A DNA stretch of 64,000 bases from Echinometra lucunter. Its lineage: Eukaryota > Echinodermata > Echinoidea > Camarodonta > Echinometridae. The notes under the pieces are model-generated. The model saw nothing but the letters and a program-made list of their open reading frames with translations. It searched no databases and was not told the origin of the DNA. Positions 9,307 to 20,505 of this stretch are shown one piece after another. The first letter of the stretch is position 1. Each line of letters opens with the position of its first letter. The position numbers and the translations under genes were made by a program. The DNA lies in the NCBI GenBank assembly GCA_029962745.1, contig CM057162.1:7068545-7132544 (forward strand), in the 5' to 3' direction.

Positions 9307-11505
9307 GAAAATGGCCAAGAAGAGAGTGCCTACAACGACAAGGTAGATTATGAGACAGTAAATGATGTGAACATTCCCTTTAACACACTCTCCCATGAAC
9401 ACCACTCAAATCAATGTTCCAAGTCAATTGAGCTTATTGATGGTAAAATTCCGAAACTCCCGAAAGGAAACTTATTTTTACACTTAAATGTTAGAGGACT
9501 CGTCAATAAAATGGAATCTCTTCGTTATATTTTATCTAATAATTCTATTGATGTTCTTTGTATTAATGAAACTTTTTGTGACTCTTCTATATCTGATAAT
9601 GAAATTTCTCTCGATGGTTTGAGGGTTGAACGTAAAGACAGAACACGTCATGGTGGAGGTGTAGCAGTTTATATATCTGATAAGATTTTTTATACTCGAA
9701 GATACGACATGGAAAATCAAAATTTAGAAATGATATGTCTCCAAATAACTTTACCTTTTCAGAAAAGTATTATGCTTGTTGGTATTTACAGACCTCCTTC
9801 ATGTGATGTTTCTTTTTTTGAATTTTTTGAACAAAGCTTAGAATCAATATGCTCGTCTATTTCTTCGATTGACGAGGTACTCATTTTTGGTGACCTTAAT
9901 TGTGATTACAGTAAACTGAAGGATTCACATTTGTATAGTAGGTTAGATTTTTTAATGAGTTCATATAACTTTGTTCAATTAATTGATACCTTTACACGTA
10001 TCACAAGTAAGTCAACCTCACTTATTGATCTCGCTTATACCACTCATTCTTCTAAAATTATGGAACATGGCTGTATTTTAACTTCTATTAGTGATCATTA
10101 TATGGTTTATGTTATTCGCAAATTACATGCAAGTACCCGTAAATCTGTTTCTAAAACGATTACTTACCGTTCTTTAAAGGATTTTGATGAAGAACAATTG
10201 TATACTTTCCTTGATTTAGCACCTTGGTGCAAATTAAATGATATTGGTGATGTAAATGAATTTTGGAGTACATGGAAAGCAATATTTATTTCCGTTATTG
10301 ATAAAGTCGCTCCAAAAAAGTCGGTTCGTGTAAAAAATAAATCTTTACCATGGATTTCAACCCATATTACAAAACTGATGAGGAAACGAGATCGTGTTCA
10401 TAATAAATTTTTGAAAATAAAGAATAAGATTGTAATGCAAAACAGTTTTTCTCTAGATATTTTGTGTAGAGATCTTTTTGATGAATACAAAAGTCTCAGG
10501 AATGAGATTAATATTTCTATTTTCAAAAGTAAAAAAGAATATTTAAAAAACGAAATTAAGAAAAATGTTAATGATATGCACAAAATGTGGAAATGTCTAA
10601 AATCTTTATTGCCTAGTAAAGGGTCATCTCTTCCATCTATTCTTTATGACAATGATATGGTATTTGATAACGATAATGATATTGCAAATGCTTTCAATGA
10701 TTATTTCATTAGAATAAATGCCATTTCTCTGCAAGAAATGAGTGCCACTGACGTGGCTGAAAGTAATGAAATGTTTACTTCTTCAGTTCGGTCTTTTGAT
10801 CGTGTTTTTAACTTTGAATCTGTAGAAGAAGAATTTGTGGAAAAAATGATTTCAAATTTAGATATGAATAAAGCTACAGGGTCTGATGATATTGATGTAT
10901 TTTTTTTATTAAGATCTAAGGCGTTTATCGTCTCTTCTATTACAAGGTTGATTAATATGTCTCTTTCATCAGGGGTCTTCCCTAAAGATTGGAAGTATGC
11001 AAAGGTTTTTCCATTATTCAAAAAAGGTAATATAAACTTTGTTGGTAATTTTCGACCTATTTCCATTTTACCTGCTGTAAGCAAGATCATTGAAAGAACT
11101 GTTCATAAGCAGCTTTACGATTATTTAGTCAACAATAATATTCTTAGCAAGTCACAATTTGGTTTTCGACCAGGCCATTCAACAGCTTCGGCTCTTGGTT
11201 GTTTAACGGATAGTTGGTTGAATTCTATTGATAAAGGTCAAATTGTAGGGGCCCTTTTTATTGATTTAAGACGTGCCTTTGACACTGTTGATACTTCAAT
11301 TTTATTGAATAAATTGAAGATTATTGGCTTAAGTAATTTGTCTCTAGCATGGTTTGATTCATATTTAAACGACAGAAAACAATATGTTGCAATAAAAAAT
11401 GCAAAATCCGATGATCGATGTTTTTCCCTTGGTGTACCTCAAGGATCGATTTTAGGTCCTTTGCTTTTTTTGATATATATTGACGATATGTTAAATGTTT
11501 TTTGA
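9307..11505 (+). pseudogene. LINE ORF2: APE endonuclease and N-terminal part of reverse transcriptase
   Basis: Open from the codon after the ORF1 stop. There is no ATG before 9511. Endonuclease landmarks in order are LHLNVRGLVNK, an ET pair, GGGVAVYISD, GIYRPP, GDLNCDY and SDHYMVYV. Reverse transcriptase landmarks are KATGSDDI, FRPISILP, SQFGFRPGHST, FIDLRRAFDTVD (motif A, first catalytic Asp) and GVPQGSILGPLLFLIYIDDM. The frame then breaks: the expected box with the two catalytic Asp residues (the [YF]xDD box) is absent, and the C-terminal part follows in another frame. The element encodes its own target-primed reverse transcription machinery, but this copy cannot supply an active RT. Assignment to the CR1/L2/Rex clade is by motif style, not by a tree. 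Confidence 0.85.
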
Positions 11506-12133
11506 TATTGAAAAGTGCAATAGTTTTAAATGTCTTGGTATTATTATTGATGATAATTTGTTATGGTCTGATCATGTAGATTATTTATGTAGAAAAGTAT
11601 TTGCAGGACTTGCCATGCTCAGGAGAGTAAAACCATATGTTGATGAAGCATCATTGAAATTATTATATATATGTCTTATTCAATCACAGATGGATTACTG
11701 TTGTGAAATATGGGGTAATAGATTTTTAGGTCAAACAGACAAGTTAACTAAATTACAAAAGAGGGCTGCAAGACTGATTTTGAATTGTAATATGTACACC
11801 TCTTCTAATGAATTATTTACTCGTTTAAAATGGATGCCCTTTAAGAAAAGAGTTGAATATTTCAGATGTATATTTGTTTTCAAGTGCCTTCATAATCTAT
11901 CAGCAGAATGTTTCCAAAATATATTTAAAGAAATCTCAAAAGTTCATAACATTAACACTAGACAGAGTGCTAATCATGATTTAGTTATTAGTAAATGTCG
12001 TACAGAATATTACAAGAGTGCTTTATGTTATGATGGTTCGTTGCTATGGAACAATTTACCCCAAGGTATCAAGCAGATAAGTAATTTGAACACTTTCAAG
12101 CTTTTTCTAAAAAAACATTATCTCAATCTTTAG
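11495..12133 (+). pseudogene. LINE ORF2 C-terminal part, out of frame after deletion
   Basis: It starts at the junction with KCNSFKCLGIIIDDNLLWS (the conserved strand after the RT palm). It continues with LLYICLIQSQMDYCCEIWG, LQKRAARLI and the terminal LLWNNLPQGIKQ..SLNTFK-type segment typical of CR1-like ORF2 ends, then stops at 12131-12133. The frame is +1 relative to the upstream part. The missing segment between them corresponds to the RT active-site region. The 12134-12467 stretch is the 3' UTR with a gggccaccctgg motif and the terminal (AATA)n. Confidence 0.85.
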
Positions 12134-12470
12134 TAATCCTGCCCAGACTGACCGTATATAATGCCTGCAGTACCGTCTCTCTTCTCTTATATTCTTTACT
12201 CTTTTATCTCTGTGCTCTTTTCCTTCTTTCTTCTTCTGCTTTTCAAGCAATTGTTCATTTATTTTTTTTACTATTACTTCTGTTAGATTTGAGTATAGTT
12301 TCTATGTTTGTAATAATTTATTCTGGTATTTTCTATGGTTGTTTTATATTATGCAGTTGTTTGAATTTTAATTGTACATATTTGTATTGTTTTTTTATCC
12401 AGGGCCCCATGGAAGATCAACTCTTGTTGAATGGGCCACCCTGGTGAAATATGAATAAATAAATAAATAA

Positions 12471-12657
12471 AATATATGCATATGGAAAGGGCAATGCTCG
12501 CATTAGATTTGGAGGTCACAAGGTCAAAGGTCAAGGTCAAAGATGTCATTGTATAAATGAAAATAAATCAACATGAAGTGCCATTTATTTCTGATTTGGT
12601 AATGGCGGAGGCATAAAGTTCGACCACGCGTGGTCGAAGATTCATCTAGTTTTTTTT
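12471..12657 (+). repeat. GGAGGCATAA-type element, 3' end (copy A)
   Basis: The last monomer resumes after the LINE tail with AGGTCAAAGGTCAAGGTCA. The end reads GGCGGAGGCATAA, then a perfect 16-bp palindrome CGACCACGCGTGGTCG at 12621-12636, then gattcatctagtt. The same end is found at 19345-19384. Confidence 0.75.
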
Positions 12658-13010
12658 AAACTCAAGTGGAGCAAAACGGCCCTCTTATTTATTGTCTCTG
12701 AGACCAAAAATAATAAAATCGCAGTTTGCGTCTTACTAACAGTTTTTCATTCCAAATTATGGATGCTTTCAGCGTTTTTTTTGTACAAATACAAGTACTC
12801 ATACACATGCGTCATCTAAGTTTGAGAAATGTTTAAATTGGCTGCTCACAAAGTTAGCCAATGCCTTTTAGCCTGTGTACAGGGGATCAAAACAACAGTA
12901 GTCTCTATCTTTCACTCTGGAATAGCAAAATATCTTTGTCAAAAATGGAATTGTTATAGTCTTCCCTATCAAGCAAATCGAAACTCTTTTGTGACCCTGA
13001 AACTTAATGC
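12658..13010. other. Intronic stretch, nothing recognised
   Basis: No exon-like segment or known repeat. Short open frames on both strands overlap each other and show no domain. Confidence 0.4.
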
Positions 13011-13600
13011 AAGGTTCCCACTTAGCCGAGTTGTATTGGCGAGTTATGGTGAGTTGTGACAAGTTGCCTTAAAGAGGTACTCGCAATAACTCACGTAAAG
13101 CTGTTCTTGTAGCTCGGGATAACTCGCGACAACTCAGCAACTCATGGGTTCAAAGTGTGCTTCGAAATGTGTGTGTGGGGGGGGGGTGTACTGTGCCCCC
13201 CCCCCCCCCTGCCCCCAGCAGTGCCACCTCTGCAATTTATCACATTATTGTACCAATGATTTATACGTTTGCTTTTTTGGAATTGTTCTTGTTGAAAATT
13301 AAAATAAATTGAATTGAAATCAATTGAATTTATTCCATCAGCAACATATCCAAATATTATATTTGGGGAGCAAGATGTCCAATTCCCTATGCTTCTGGCA
13401 TGCATCTCTATTTTGGAGAGAAAAAGAAGAAAAAAGAAAAAATGCATTTCCTGCATCTTTGGTCATAGGAAACTCATAGAAAACTCCTGTCACTCGTAAC
13501 AAGATCTTGATAACTTGTTGGTAGATCATCACAAGTCATACACAGGTGATCACAACTCATACCAAGCTCGCTGTGACTCGCATCATGCTCAGTTTACTTG
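13010..13600. repeat. Imperfect inverted repeat of AACTCG/CGAGTT clusters
   Basis: Between 13020 and 13150 CGAGTT and AACTCG hexamers recur (cgagttgtattggcgagttatggtgagttgtgac...). Between 13480 and 13600 the complement recurs (gatcacaactcataccaagctcgctgtgactcg). The interior holds G and C homopolymers at 13175-13210. It looks like a degraded MITE-like foldback. The assignment is tentative. Confidence 0.4.
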
Positions 13601-13954
13601 TACAGCTGTTGTAGTAAATTCTCAATTTAAGAGGGGAATTTTTGCTTGGAGTACAAAGGGTTTACCACCCTTTAAATCTGGGATACAACAAACCTGGAAA
13701 CTACAAACAAAGAACGGTAAAATCACTCTTTCCCAAAAAGGTATGAATATAAAATTCCATCTATGTAAATGAGAAAGTTGTTTTATTGAAATTTAATGTC
13801 GACAAAGCTAATATTATAGGTAATGTATAGCCCATGAGATTAATGCCAAACATAGTTTGATAAATTTCAAACAGCCACACTTTGCCATGACTGCCCAGTA
13901 GCTAAAATTTAATCATGATCACAAACCTTTTCATGACAAGATTTTTATTTCTTT

Positions 13955-14350
13955 TCTTTCGTTGGTGAAAACATCAACATTTGTCTTAAATTGTAACAAA
14001 CATAATTATAACACATGTAATGCTGTTGAATACCATTTGCCAAAAGTTAGAACTAATATTTCAAAGAATACTATTTTTTACAAAGGTCCTCATCTGTGGT
14101 GTGCTATTCCAAACCATCAAAAGAATCAACCATCCGTAAATAGTTTTAAACGCTCCTTTCAATTGTTCTTATTAAACCTGTAACTTGAATATATGATGTA
14201 TGTATTTGTAATTTTTTGTTTCCTCATTGATCATGTTTCTCTTTTCCCTGTACTGCTTCTACCTTTATTCTTTTCTTCCTTTATCTGCTATTTATGTATA
14301 ATTCTTTAGGGGTCAACGCTCAACAAGGCTGAATGCTCTTTTTTGTCGAC
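13955..14350 (+). pseudogene. CR1-like LINE 3' fragment (ORF2 C-terminus plus UTR)
   Basis: The frame at 13962-14183 encodes ...HLPKVRTNISKNTIFYKG then PHLWCAIPN and NSFKRSFQLFLLNL. This is the standard C-terminal signature of invertebrate CR1-like ORF2 proteins (R-T-N-x-x-K-N, then G-P-x-L-W, then S-V-N-S-F-K-R). The UTR contains ggggtcaacgctcaacaagg and gtcgacccctc. The fragment is truncated at its 5' end, as usual for LINE copies. Confidence 0.75.
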
Positions 14351-14429
14351 CCCTCATTCGACATAAATTTGTTTCCTTTGTTTCTCTTTAAATTGTATTA
14401 AATTCCTATTGCTTGTTATATCGTCGCCG

Positions 14430-14815
14430 ATTTCACGAACCGGCACACTTAGCATTCGGTGCGAAAACTTGTTTTTCGAGATAATCGCATGTAAAGAATT
14501 CAACATTTTAAAACCCCATTTTTTATAGGCTATCGTGGTCGGATGCTCAAAAAAATTCACATGTGATGAGTGCAGGCTCTGAATTTTAAGATTTGCTAAT
14601 ATTTTTTCCATATAACTCCTTTTTTCTATGAAATAATCACTCTCTACTAAGAGTGCCAGTTCGTGAAATCCGCCTTTTTCTGAACGCGCACTTGTTGTGT
14701 ACTAAGAGTAGATTTTACGAACTGGCACAGTATCATGAGTGTCAGTTCGTGAAAGCCATCTAGGCAATGCTCGCGCTATACGCGAATCATGCACTACGCG
14801 TTACAAACCGGCACT
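14430..14815. repeat. Alternating-orientation copies of GTGCCAGTTCGTGAAAT
   Basis: Five copies of a ~17-bp motif are seen: TTTCACGAACCGGCAC near 14432, GTGCCAGTTCGTGAAAT near 14654, TTTTACGAACTGGCAC near 14712, GTGTCAGTTCGTGAAAG near 14739 and TTACAAACCGGCAC near 14801. The orientation alternates, so several stem-loops are possible. Cause unknown. It may be ends of nested copies of one short element. Confidence 0.55.
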
Positions 14816-15187
14816 TTATGGAATAACCACTGCACTTGCAATACATTTTTTTTCCCCATATGTTTGCCCCAATTGGCAATTTTATTTACAATAAATGAAA
14901 ACTTGCACGTTTACAGAAGTCAAATCACATACATTATTCAAACAAATGTCTCAACATACTCCATTTCAAAGTAAAATCTTTTTCTTTTCCCATTCATATC
15001 GTAAATGTAACATTCATCTAAATAATAAGTTTGTATCACCTTTTGTATCTTCTTAAAATCGGGCATAGTCTTGTTCAGCCTTGAGAAGAATAATTGTTGT
15101 TTTACTAAAATAATAATACAATTCACAGCATTGTATACTTGCAATACATGTATGTATTACGCTGTTTCCCAGTATAGTAGGCCTACT
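14816..15187. other. Non-coding stretch before the first gap
   Basis: AT-rich sequence with no supported gene. It ends in gtaggcctact, a short GTAGGCCTAC palindrome that recurs in the window. Confidence 0.4.
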
Positions 15188-15687
15188 NNNNNNNNNNNNN
15201 NNNNNNNNNNNNNNNNNNNNNNNNNNNNNNNNNNNNNNNNNNNNNNNNNNNNNNNNNNNNNNNNNNNNNNNNNNNNNNNNNNNNNNNNNNNNNNNNNNNN
15301 NNNNNNNNNNNNNNNNNNNNNNNNNNNNNNNNNNNNNNNNNNNNNNNNNNNNNNNNNNNNNNNNNNNNNNNNNNNNNNNNNNNNNNNNNNNNNNNNNNNN
15401 NNNNNNNNNNNNNNNNNNNNNNNNNNNNNNNNNNNNNNNNNNNNNNNNNNNNNNNNNNNNNNNNNNNNNNNNNNNNNNNNNNNNNNNNNNNNNNNNNNNN
15501 NNNNNNNNNNNNNNNNNNNNNNNNNNNNNNNNNNNNNNNNNNNNNNNNNNNNNNNNNNNNNNNNNNNNNNNNNNNNNNNNNNNNNNNNNNNNNNNNNNNN
15601 NNNNNNNNNNNNNNNNNNNNNNNNNNNNNNNNNNNNNNNNNNNNNNNNNNNNNNNNNNNNNNNNNNNNNNNNNNNNNNNNNNNNNNN
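15188..15687. other. Assembly gap, 500 N
   Basis: Exactly 500 N, the same length as the other three gaps, so it is a placeholder and not a measured distance. Open frames that run across it are meaningless. Confidence 0.99.
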
Positions 15688-15743
15688 CATTCATATATTT
15701 AAATGTTTATACCATGTAACTAATGATCTATATGATTATGATG

Positions 15744-15749
<6 letters not shown>

Positions 15750-15786
<37 letters not shown>
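15750..15786. repeat. (TA)n microsatellite
   Basis: Continuous TA dinucleotides directly after the first gap region. Similar tracts lie near 24307-24331, 30679-30713, 30955-30986 and 40928-40985. Confidence 0.9.
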
Positions 15787-15789
<3 letters not shown>

Positions 15790-15889
15790 TAATGAAATCA
15801 AATTATTGGAACTATGTCCAAATTTATGCGTACATGCATCTTACATTTCTGTATTTCCTTATATGAAACAAGGATGTCATGATATCGTA

Positions 15890-15932
15890 CTTCCCACTTG
15901 AATGATATATAGTTCAGTGGGAAGTACTTTTC
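15890..15932. repeat. Small perfect hairpin GTACTTCCCACT
   Basis: GTACTTCCCACT at about 15888-15899 pairs exactly with AGTGGGAAGTAC at about 15917-15928 across a ~17-nt loop. A further GAA/TTC pairing follows after one bulged base. No terminator or RNA family is recognised. Confidence 0.55.
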
Positions 15933-16447
15933 AAAATTACTGTCAGGTGTTAGTCCTGAAATTAACTACATTGTCTGATGATGTAAAAGTTATATTCTGC
16001 TGAAATGAATAAATGTATGTACCACAAGAAAATGATAAGGCAATTTCACAAATAAAAAGAGTGTACATTAATTCAATTCAGAGCACCCTGCTTAATTATG
16101 TGAACTAAAATAAATGACAGCAGCAAATAATTTGTTTCAGTATGGAAATCAGTATGGTATCATTAAATAATCACTACAGTCCTGTTCTCGTCATGTTAAC
16201 ACATGTGGTTTCCCAAGGGAAATTCCGGTCTGCGCCTGCAGTTTAATCTCTATCGCACGCAGCGATTGTAAACCCTCAAACACATTTTGCAATTCAAATT
16301 TCCGGGGTTATGTATCTCTTGTTACTTCATAATCATATGCAAATGTGGTATCATTAGAAAGGTTGATTATTCCTTTTTACAGTGATGTGTCATATGTTAT
16401 GCTGCAGTAGTCAGGGAATACGCAATCCTTCAGAATATGTAGCAAGG

Positions 16448-16995
16448 TCAAAAATGAAAAGTCGCAAAATTCATTGTTTCCATTATTAGGACGGACTGAG
16501 TTTGAATGATGTTGATGCAGTGATGCTTGAGAAACCAGGCAACAGTCCGTTTGCTAGGACCTTGCCAGACTTTGATTACGCCGTTCAGCTTCCCGGGACA
16601 GAATCTGGCATCAAAAAATGAGAACAGATTTGCTACATCTCCAAGTTCTGTCAAATGACAAGTGTTCACGACACCAGTGCATATACCGGCATTACGGTGG
16701 AAGGCAGTACTATTGCCACTCTCATTGCATCTTTTCAAGTTGGTTGCATGGAGCCAGTTCCTGATTGTCTGACCTGACAATCTTTTGCCAAATCACCTTG
16801 CAAATCCGTGTTAGGGATTTCTTTATGGATAGTCTTTGATTCCTTGATGCAGACAGTGTGATATACTGATCTGCTAGCAGTTTTGTCTTTTCTGGACACC
16901 CACTCCTCGTCCTGTATGTCTTTACCTTCTCCAGTTTCAAGCAATTTTTCCTGAAATTTTGATATCGTACTTGTGCTCATCCCAAACCGGGCCAC
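16448..16995 (-). pseudogene. Tc1-like transposase fossil
   Basis: On the - strand, two overlapping frames give in order FGMSTSTISKFQEKLLETGE (the helix-turn-helix V-A-R-x-F-G-V-S-x-S-T-I-S pattern), KDIQDEEW.SRKDKT, then SGQTIRNWLHATNLK (second HTH), and finally a stretch with FSFFDARFCPG in the place of the LFSDESRF catalytic segment. The catalytic Asp neighbourhood is altered and the frame shifts at about 16780-16735, so the protein is not functional. It lies inside the large intron of the Roc-like gene, in opposite orientation. Confidence 0.75.
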
Positions 16996-17555
16996 AAAAT
17001 CGTTTTAGGGTACACCTAACTGCTTGGAGTTGGCCTGTTGCTCGGGCCTTCATGAGATTTGATGGCATCTTTACATCTTGAAAAGACCATACAGCAGCTG
17101 TACATCCATAAACAGTATTCAAGGCAAATTTCATTTTCAACATAGGGGATAACATTCATTTGATCCACACCAATGACCATCTGAACATCATTCAAACACA
17201 TTTCATCCTTTGAAGAAAAGAAAGAACATACACCATTCACTCCCATCTCAGCATAATCAAAACACATTGGATCTTAAAAAATGGAGACTTTTGTATCAAG
17301 AACAATGCATTTTGCAACTTTCCACTTTTGACTTAGCCCTATATATTCAGAAGAACTGCACGTTCCATGATTACATAATCGTGGCAAATTGCACATCATT
17401 GCAAAGAGTAATAGTCATGCTTTTTAATGATACCATATTCAGATATGATTACAAAGCAACAAGAGATATATCACCACTTAAACTTGAATTGCAGAACTTT
17501 TTGTGAGGGGTTTATAAATTGATTTATTCCCCCCAATTCTCTCATGTAAGTTCAA
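16996..17555. other. Intronic stretch, no assigned feature
   Basis: Contains a few 60-98 codon frames on both strands (for example 17210-17506 +) without domains, splice context or similarity that I can name. Flanked by the Tc1 fossil and a LINE end. Confidence 0.35.
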
Positions 17556-17559
17556 ACTT

Positions 17560-17843
17560 TGGAGTAGTATCCCTACCTCAATTAGACATGCATCATCAAT
17601 TAATTTGTTCAAAAATCTTCTTAAAACTCACCTGTTTCAGGAGAGTCTTCTGTAGATATGCTTGTCATGCTTGTAAAGCATTTTTGGAGAGACAGTAGGC
17701 TGCTCAGTTTCCCCTTCGCTATGATTTAACTTATGTTCATCTATTTTATTGTTGGTATTGCCCCTCCTATTTTTACTATGTATTGTTCTGCGCAGTTTAG
17801 TATATTCCTATAGAAACTGTGCAATATGGATTTATAATTATTA

Positions 17844-17895
<52 letters not shown>
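17560..17895 (+). pseudogene. LINE 3' end with (ATT)n tail
   Basis: Around 17608-17645 the sequence encodes LFKNLLKTHLFQ, the usual last residues of CR1/L2-like ORF2 in these genomes. A 3' UTR follows, with a tail of (ATT)n at 17840-17896. It is strongly 5'-truncated. Confidence 0.6.
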
Positions 17896-17898
<3 letters not shown>

Positions 17899-18029
17899 AT
17901 GATTTGCAATGACAGGAAAATAGTTTCAAATTTTATCGATCGTACACAATTTTTGGATCTTTCTTATTCACGTCGGCTTCTACAGTTCTTTGCGATTTGC
18001 ATTGGCTGTCACATATTTTGAAGTTACAT

Positions 18030-18530
18030 TTTGAGATTAAGTTTTGATAAATAAATTGATCTATTTTACGGTCAAAATAAATGATTCTTTTTACATTTTA
18101 TATTATTTTGTAGTTGATAAAAACAAAAGAGTTCTTTACTGCTGTTTGATAATCTACCCCAGTTGGGGCTGATGTTCCTGCGATTTTTAAATGTTTTACC
18201 AAGAATGATTCAAGCTTATCAAGGTGAAATTCAGAGAAGCATATGTTGACTTTAACAGTCAAAACACATATTTCTTTGTTTACATTTCATAATTATTTGT
18301 ATTTGATAAAACAATTATTTAGATGCATTCTTTATCGCTGTTTTGGGATCTATCCGAGTTTGGGTATGATGTTCCCGAGATTGTTATACATTTTATCGAG
18401 AATGATTCAAGCATACTGAGATTGAATTTGGATAAACGAAAGTAATGAAAACAGTAACAAGTTTATCTATTTTACAATCGAAATGACCAATTCTTTTGAT
18501 ATACTTTATGTTATTTTTGTAGTCAATAAA
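18030..18530. repeat. Diverged tandem repeat, period ~200 bp
   Basis: About two and a half copies: landmarks ttgtagttgataaaaacaa, gttcctgcgattttt and aagaatgattcaagc near 18110-18215 recur as ttgtatttgataaaacaa, gttcccgagattgtt and gagaatgattcaagc near 18297-18415. The landmarks begin again near 18470-18530. No open frame is conserved. Confidence 0.6.
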
Positions 18531-18539
18531 AATCATGAA

Positions 18540-19384
18540 ATGCTGCATGGACTGCTTTGCGCATTGTGAACATATAGCGCCGACCTCAGGTGGGTGCCTG
18601 TCTGGTTGTCTGTCCGTACATCCATCCGTCCTGTTTTCATTCTCGCAATACCTTAAGAACCATTTAATGGATCAACTTCAAACTTGGCTCATGTATGCAT
18701 ATGGGATTGGCAGTGATCTGATTAGATTTTGGGGTCGCAGGGTCAAGGGTCAAAGGTCATGGAGGTCATGATATACATGAAAATGGCTCATTCTCACGAT
18801 AACCTAAGAATCATTTGACAGATCAACTTCAACCTTGGCTCATGGATGCATATGGGAGGGACAGTTATTAGATTTTGGGGTCACAAGTTCAAAGGTCATA
18901 GAAGTTATGTACATTAAAAATGACTCCTCGTGATAAGTTAACCATTTGACGGATTAACTTCAAACTTAGTTGATGTATGATCTGGGTAGATTTTGGGGTC
19001 ACGAAATCAAAGGTCATAGAGGTCATTATGTACATGAAAATAACTTGTTATTGCAATAACTTAACCATTTGACGGATCAACTTCTAATGTGATTCATGCA
19101 TGCATGTGGGAGGGACAATGATCTTGTTACATTGAGGGTCACAAGGTCAAAGAGTCATAGATGTCATTGTATGTACATGAAAATTGCTTGTTCTCACGAT
19201 AACCTGAGAACCATTTGACAGGGCAACGTTAAACACGATGTCATTTAAATAGAACCATTTTTTCCATTTTTGTACTCTAAATATATCCTAATACATTTTC
19301 CGTAATTAAAAGTAATAAATTTCTGATCTGGCAATGGCAAAGGCATAACTTTTGACCACGCGTGGTCGAGGATTCATCTAGTTT
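18540..19384 (+). repeat. GGAGGCATAA-type element with DR1 monomers (copy B, old)
   Basis: About five decayed ~130-150 bp monomers (ctcgcaataccttaagaacc, tgtatgcatatggga, tcaaaggtcatggaggtca). The 5' hairpin is eroded. The 3' end is well kept: aaaggcataac, then GACCACGCGTGGTC, then gattcatctagtt. More substitutions than copies A and C, so probably older. Confidence 0.7.
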
Positions 19385-19564
19385 AGGGTTAAAAGAGAAA
19401 TTTTTAGGCATTTATATAGATAGTCCATTGTGTTCGAAGCCGCCATATGTGAAGTAGAAAATAAAAATAGCCAAAAATGAAGGTATCATTTGTAAACTGC
19501 ACTTTCTCTTTCTTTAGAATGTTCTGAAACTGAAGTTTTTTTCATAATTTTTATATGATTCTAG

Positions 19565-19596
19565 CTGCAGATACAAGCCACAGTGCACCATCTGAT
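19565..19596 (+). CDS. Roc/ROCO-type gene, short linker exon
   Basis: 32-nt exon between acceptor tgattctag and donor GTAAGT. In the only frame that avoids a stop it begins at phase 1 and ends at phase 0, giving ADTSHSAPSD. That end phase matches the start of the next exon at 20178. An alternative acceptor six bases downstream (ctgcag) keeps the same frame. Polar, Ser-rich and unstructured in appearance. Called mainly because the phases fit. Confidence 0.4.
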
Positions 19597-20177
19597 GTAA
19601 GTTTGAATTCCAAAAGTCCTTGTTAATAAAGCTTGTATGGAGTAATTACTAGCATATAGTCATAAACATACATATACATGAATGACTATTCCGAGATGAA
19701 TGACACAATAAGAATTTAGATATAAAAACACTGGAAAACATTCTGCACTTTTACTAGAGTACTATGTGCTCTTCATTTTTTTTTATTTAAGCAATGATAA
19801 ACACCCTGAAGAAAACCTATTGTCTCATTTAACAACATACATGTAATCTTGTAGCAAATAATTGGAACTTTCATTTTGAAAGTGCTCTTTTTTATGGAAT
19901 TCCTTATAATTTTAAAATGTTTATTTTCTAAAGTGTTAGCCTGAGTGTACTTTGTTAAACTTATACAGCTATTAATGAGTACCAGTGATTATTCATCCTA
20001 TTTCAGATGAAAGCACGACTGGGGTCAATTCAGTTTTTAGGCTTGGTGAAACATTTAGACTGTTCCTAAATTTAACATGAGTTTTATAGGTAATATCCTA
20101 AAATTCAAAGTGCTAGGTGCAGGTTAGACAAGGCATGCTATTTTATTTTTTGATGTTTGAATTTTGAATTTTTGTAG

Positions 20178-20232
20178 GCAGCCAACCCATCAGAAATAAC
20201 AAAATCATCCTCAGGAGATTCACATGACAAAG
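20178..20232 (+). CDS. Roc/ROCO-type gene, linker exon
   Basis: 55-nt exon, acceptor tttttgtag, donor GTAAAT, phase 0 to 1. It encodes AANPSEITKSSSGDSHDK and shares a Gly codon (G|GA) with the exon at 20506, so the splice joins cleanly. Ser/Asp-rich. It probably belongs to the low-complexity insert found between P-loop and G3 in expanded invertebrate Roc proteins. Confidence 0.55.
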
Positions 20233-20505
20233 GTAAATGTAGAATCGTGTGTTCTGGTCATGAAGTATACCTGTGCTGATGTAGAGTGCAACATAGCAGG
20301 GATTCTCTTTTAGGAAGCACAATGGTAAAACACAGCGGTGTAGGAAGAAGTGATAATATTATACTTTTTGGTGTGTTTTTACTTCTTTCCACAAAATTAG
20401 TATAATGATTACATGTTAGTTCCAATGGAAGGTTAATTTTACATTGTAAATTGTGTTATATTTACTCCAGCATATATTTTTCAAATTCTCACTATCTTGA
20501 TATAG

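Larger units (their letters stand above)
7968..12467 (+). mobile_element. CR1/L2-like non-LTR retrotransposon, nearly full length but defective
   Basis: It has a ~285-bp 5' leader, ORF1 with two CCHC knuckles, ORF2 with APE endonuclease and reverse transcriptase, and a 3' end of (AATA)n at 12455-12470, as usual for CR1/L2-type LINEs. It is inserted in a monomer of the DR1-rich element, whose sequence stops at cttggctc on the left and resumes as atatgcatatgg on the right. ORF2 carries an internal deletion that removes the RT active-site box, so the copy is inactive. The frames are otherwise long and open, which points to a relatively recent insertion. Confidence 0.9.

Noticed and set aside
15053..15901. 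Long open frames across the four N gaps
   Set aside because: They consist of undetermined bases; the flanking residues show no domain.
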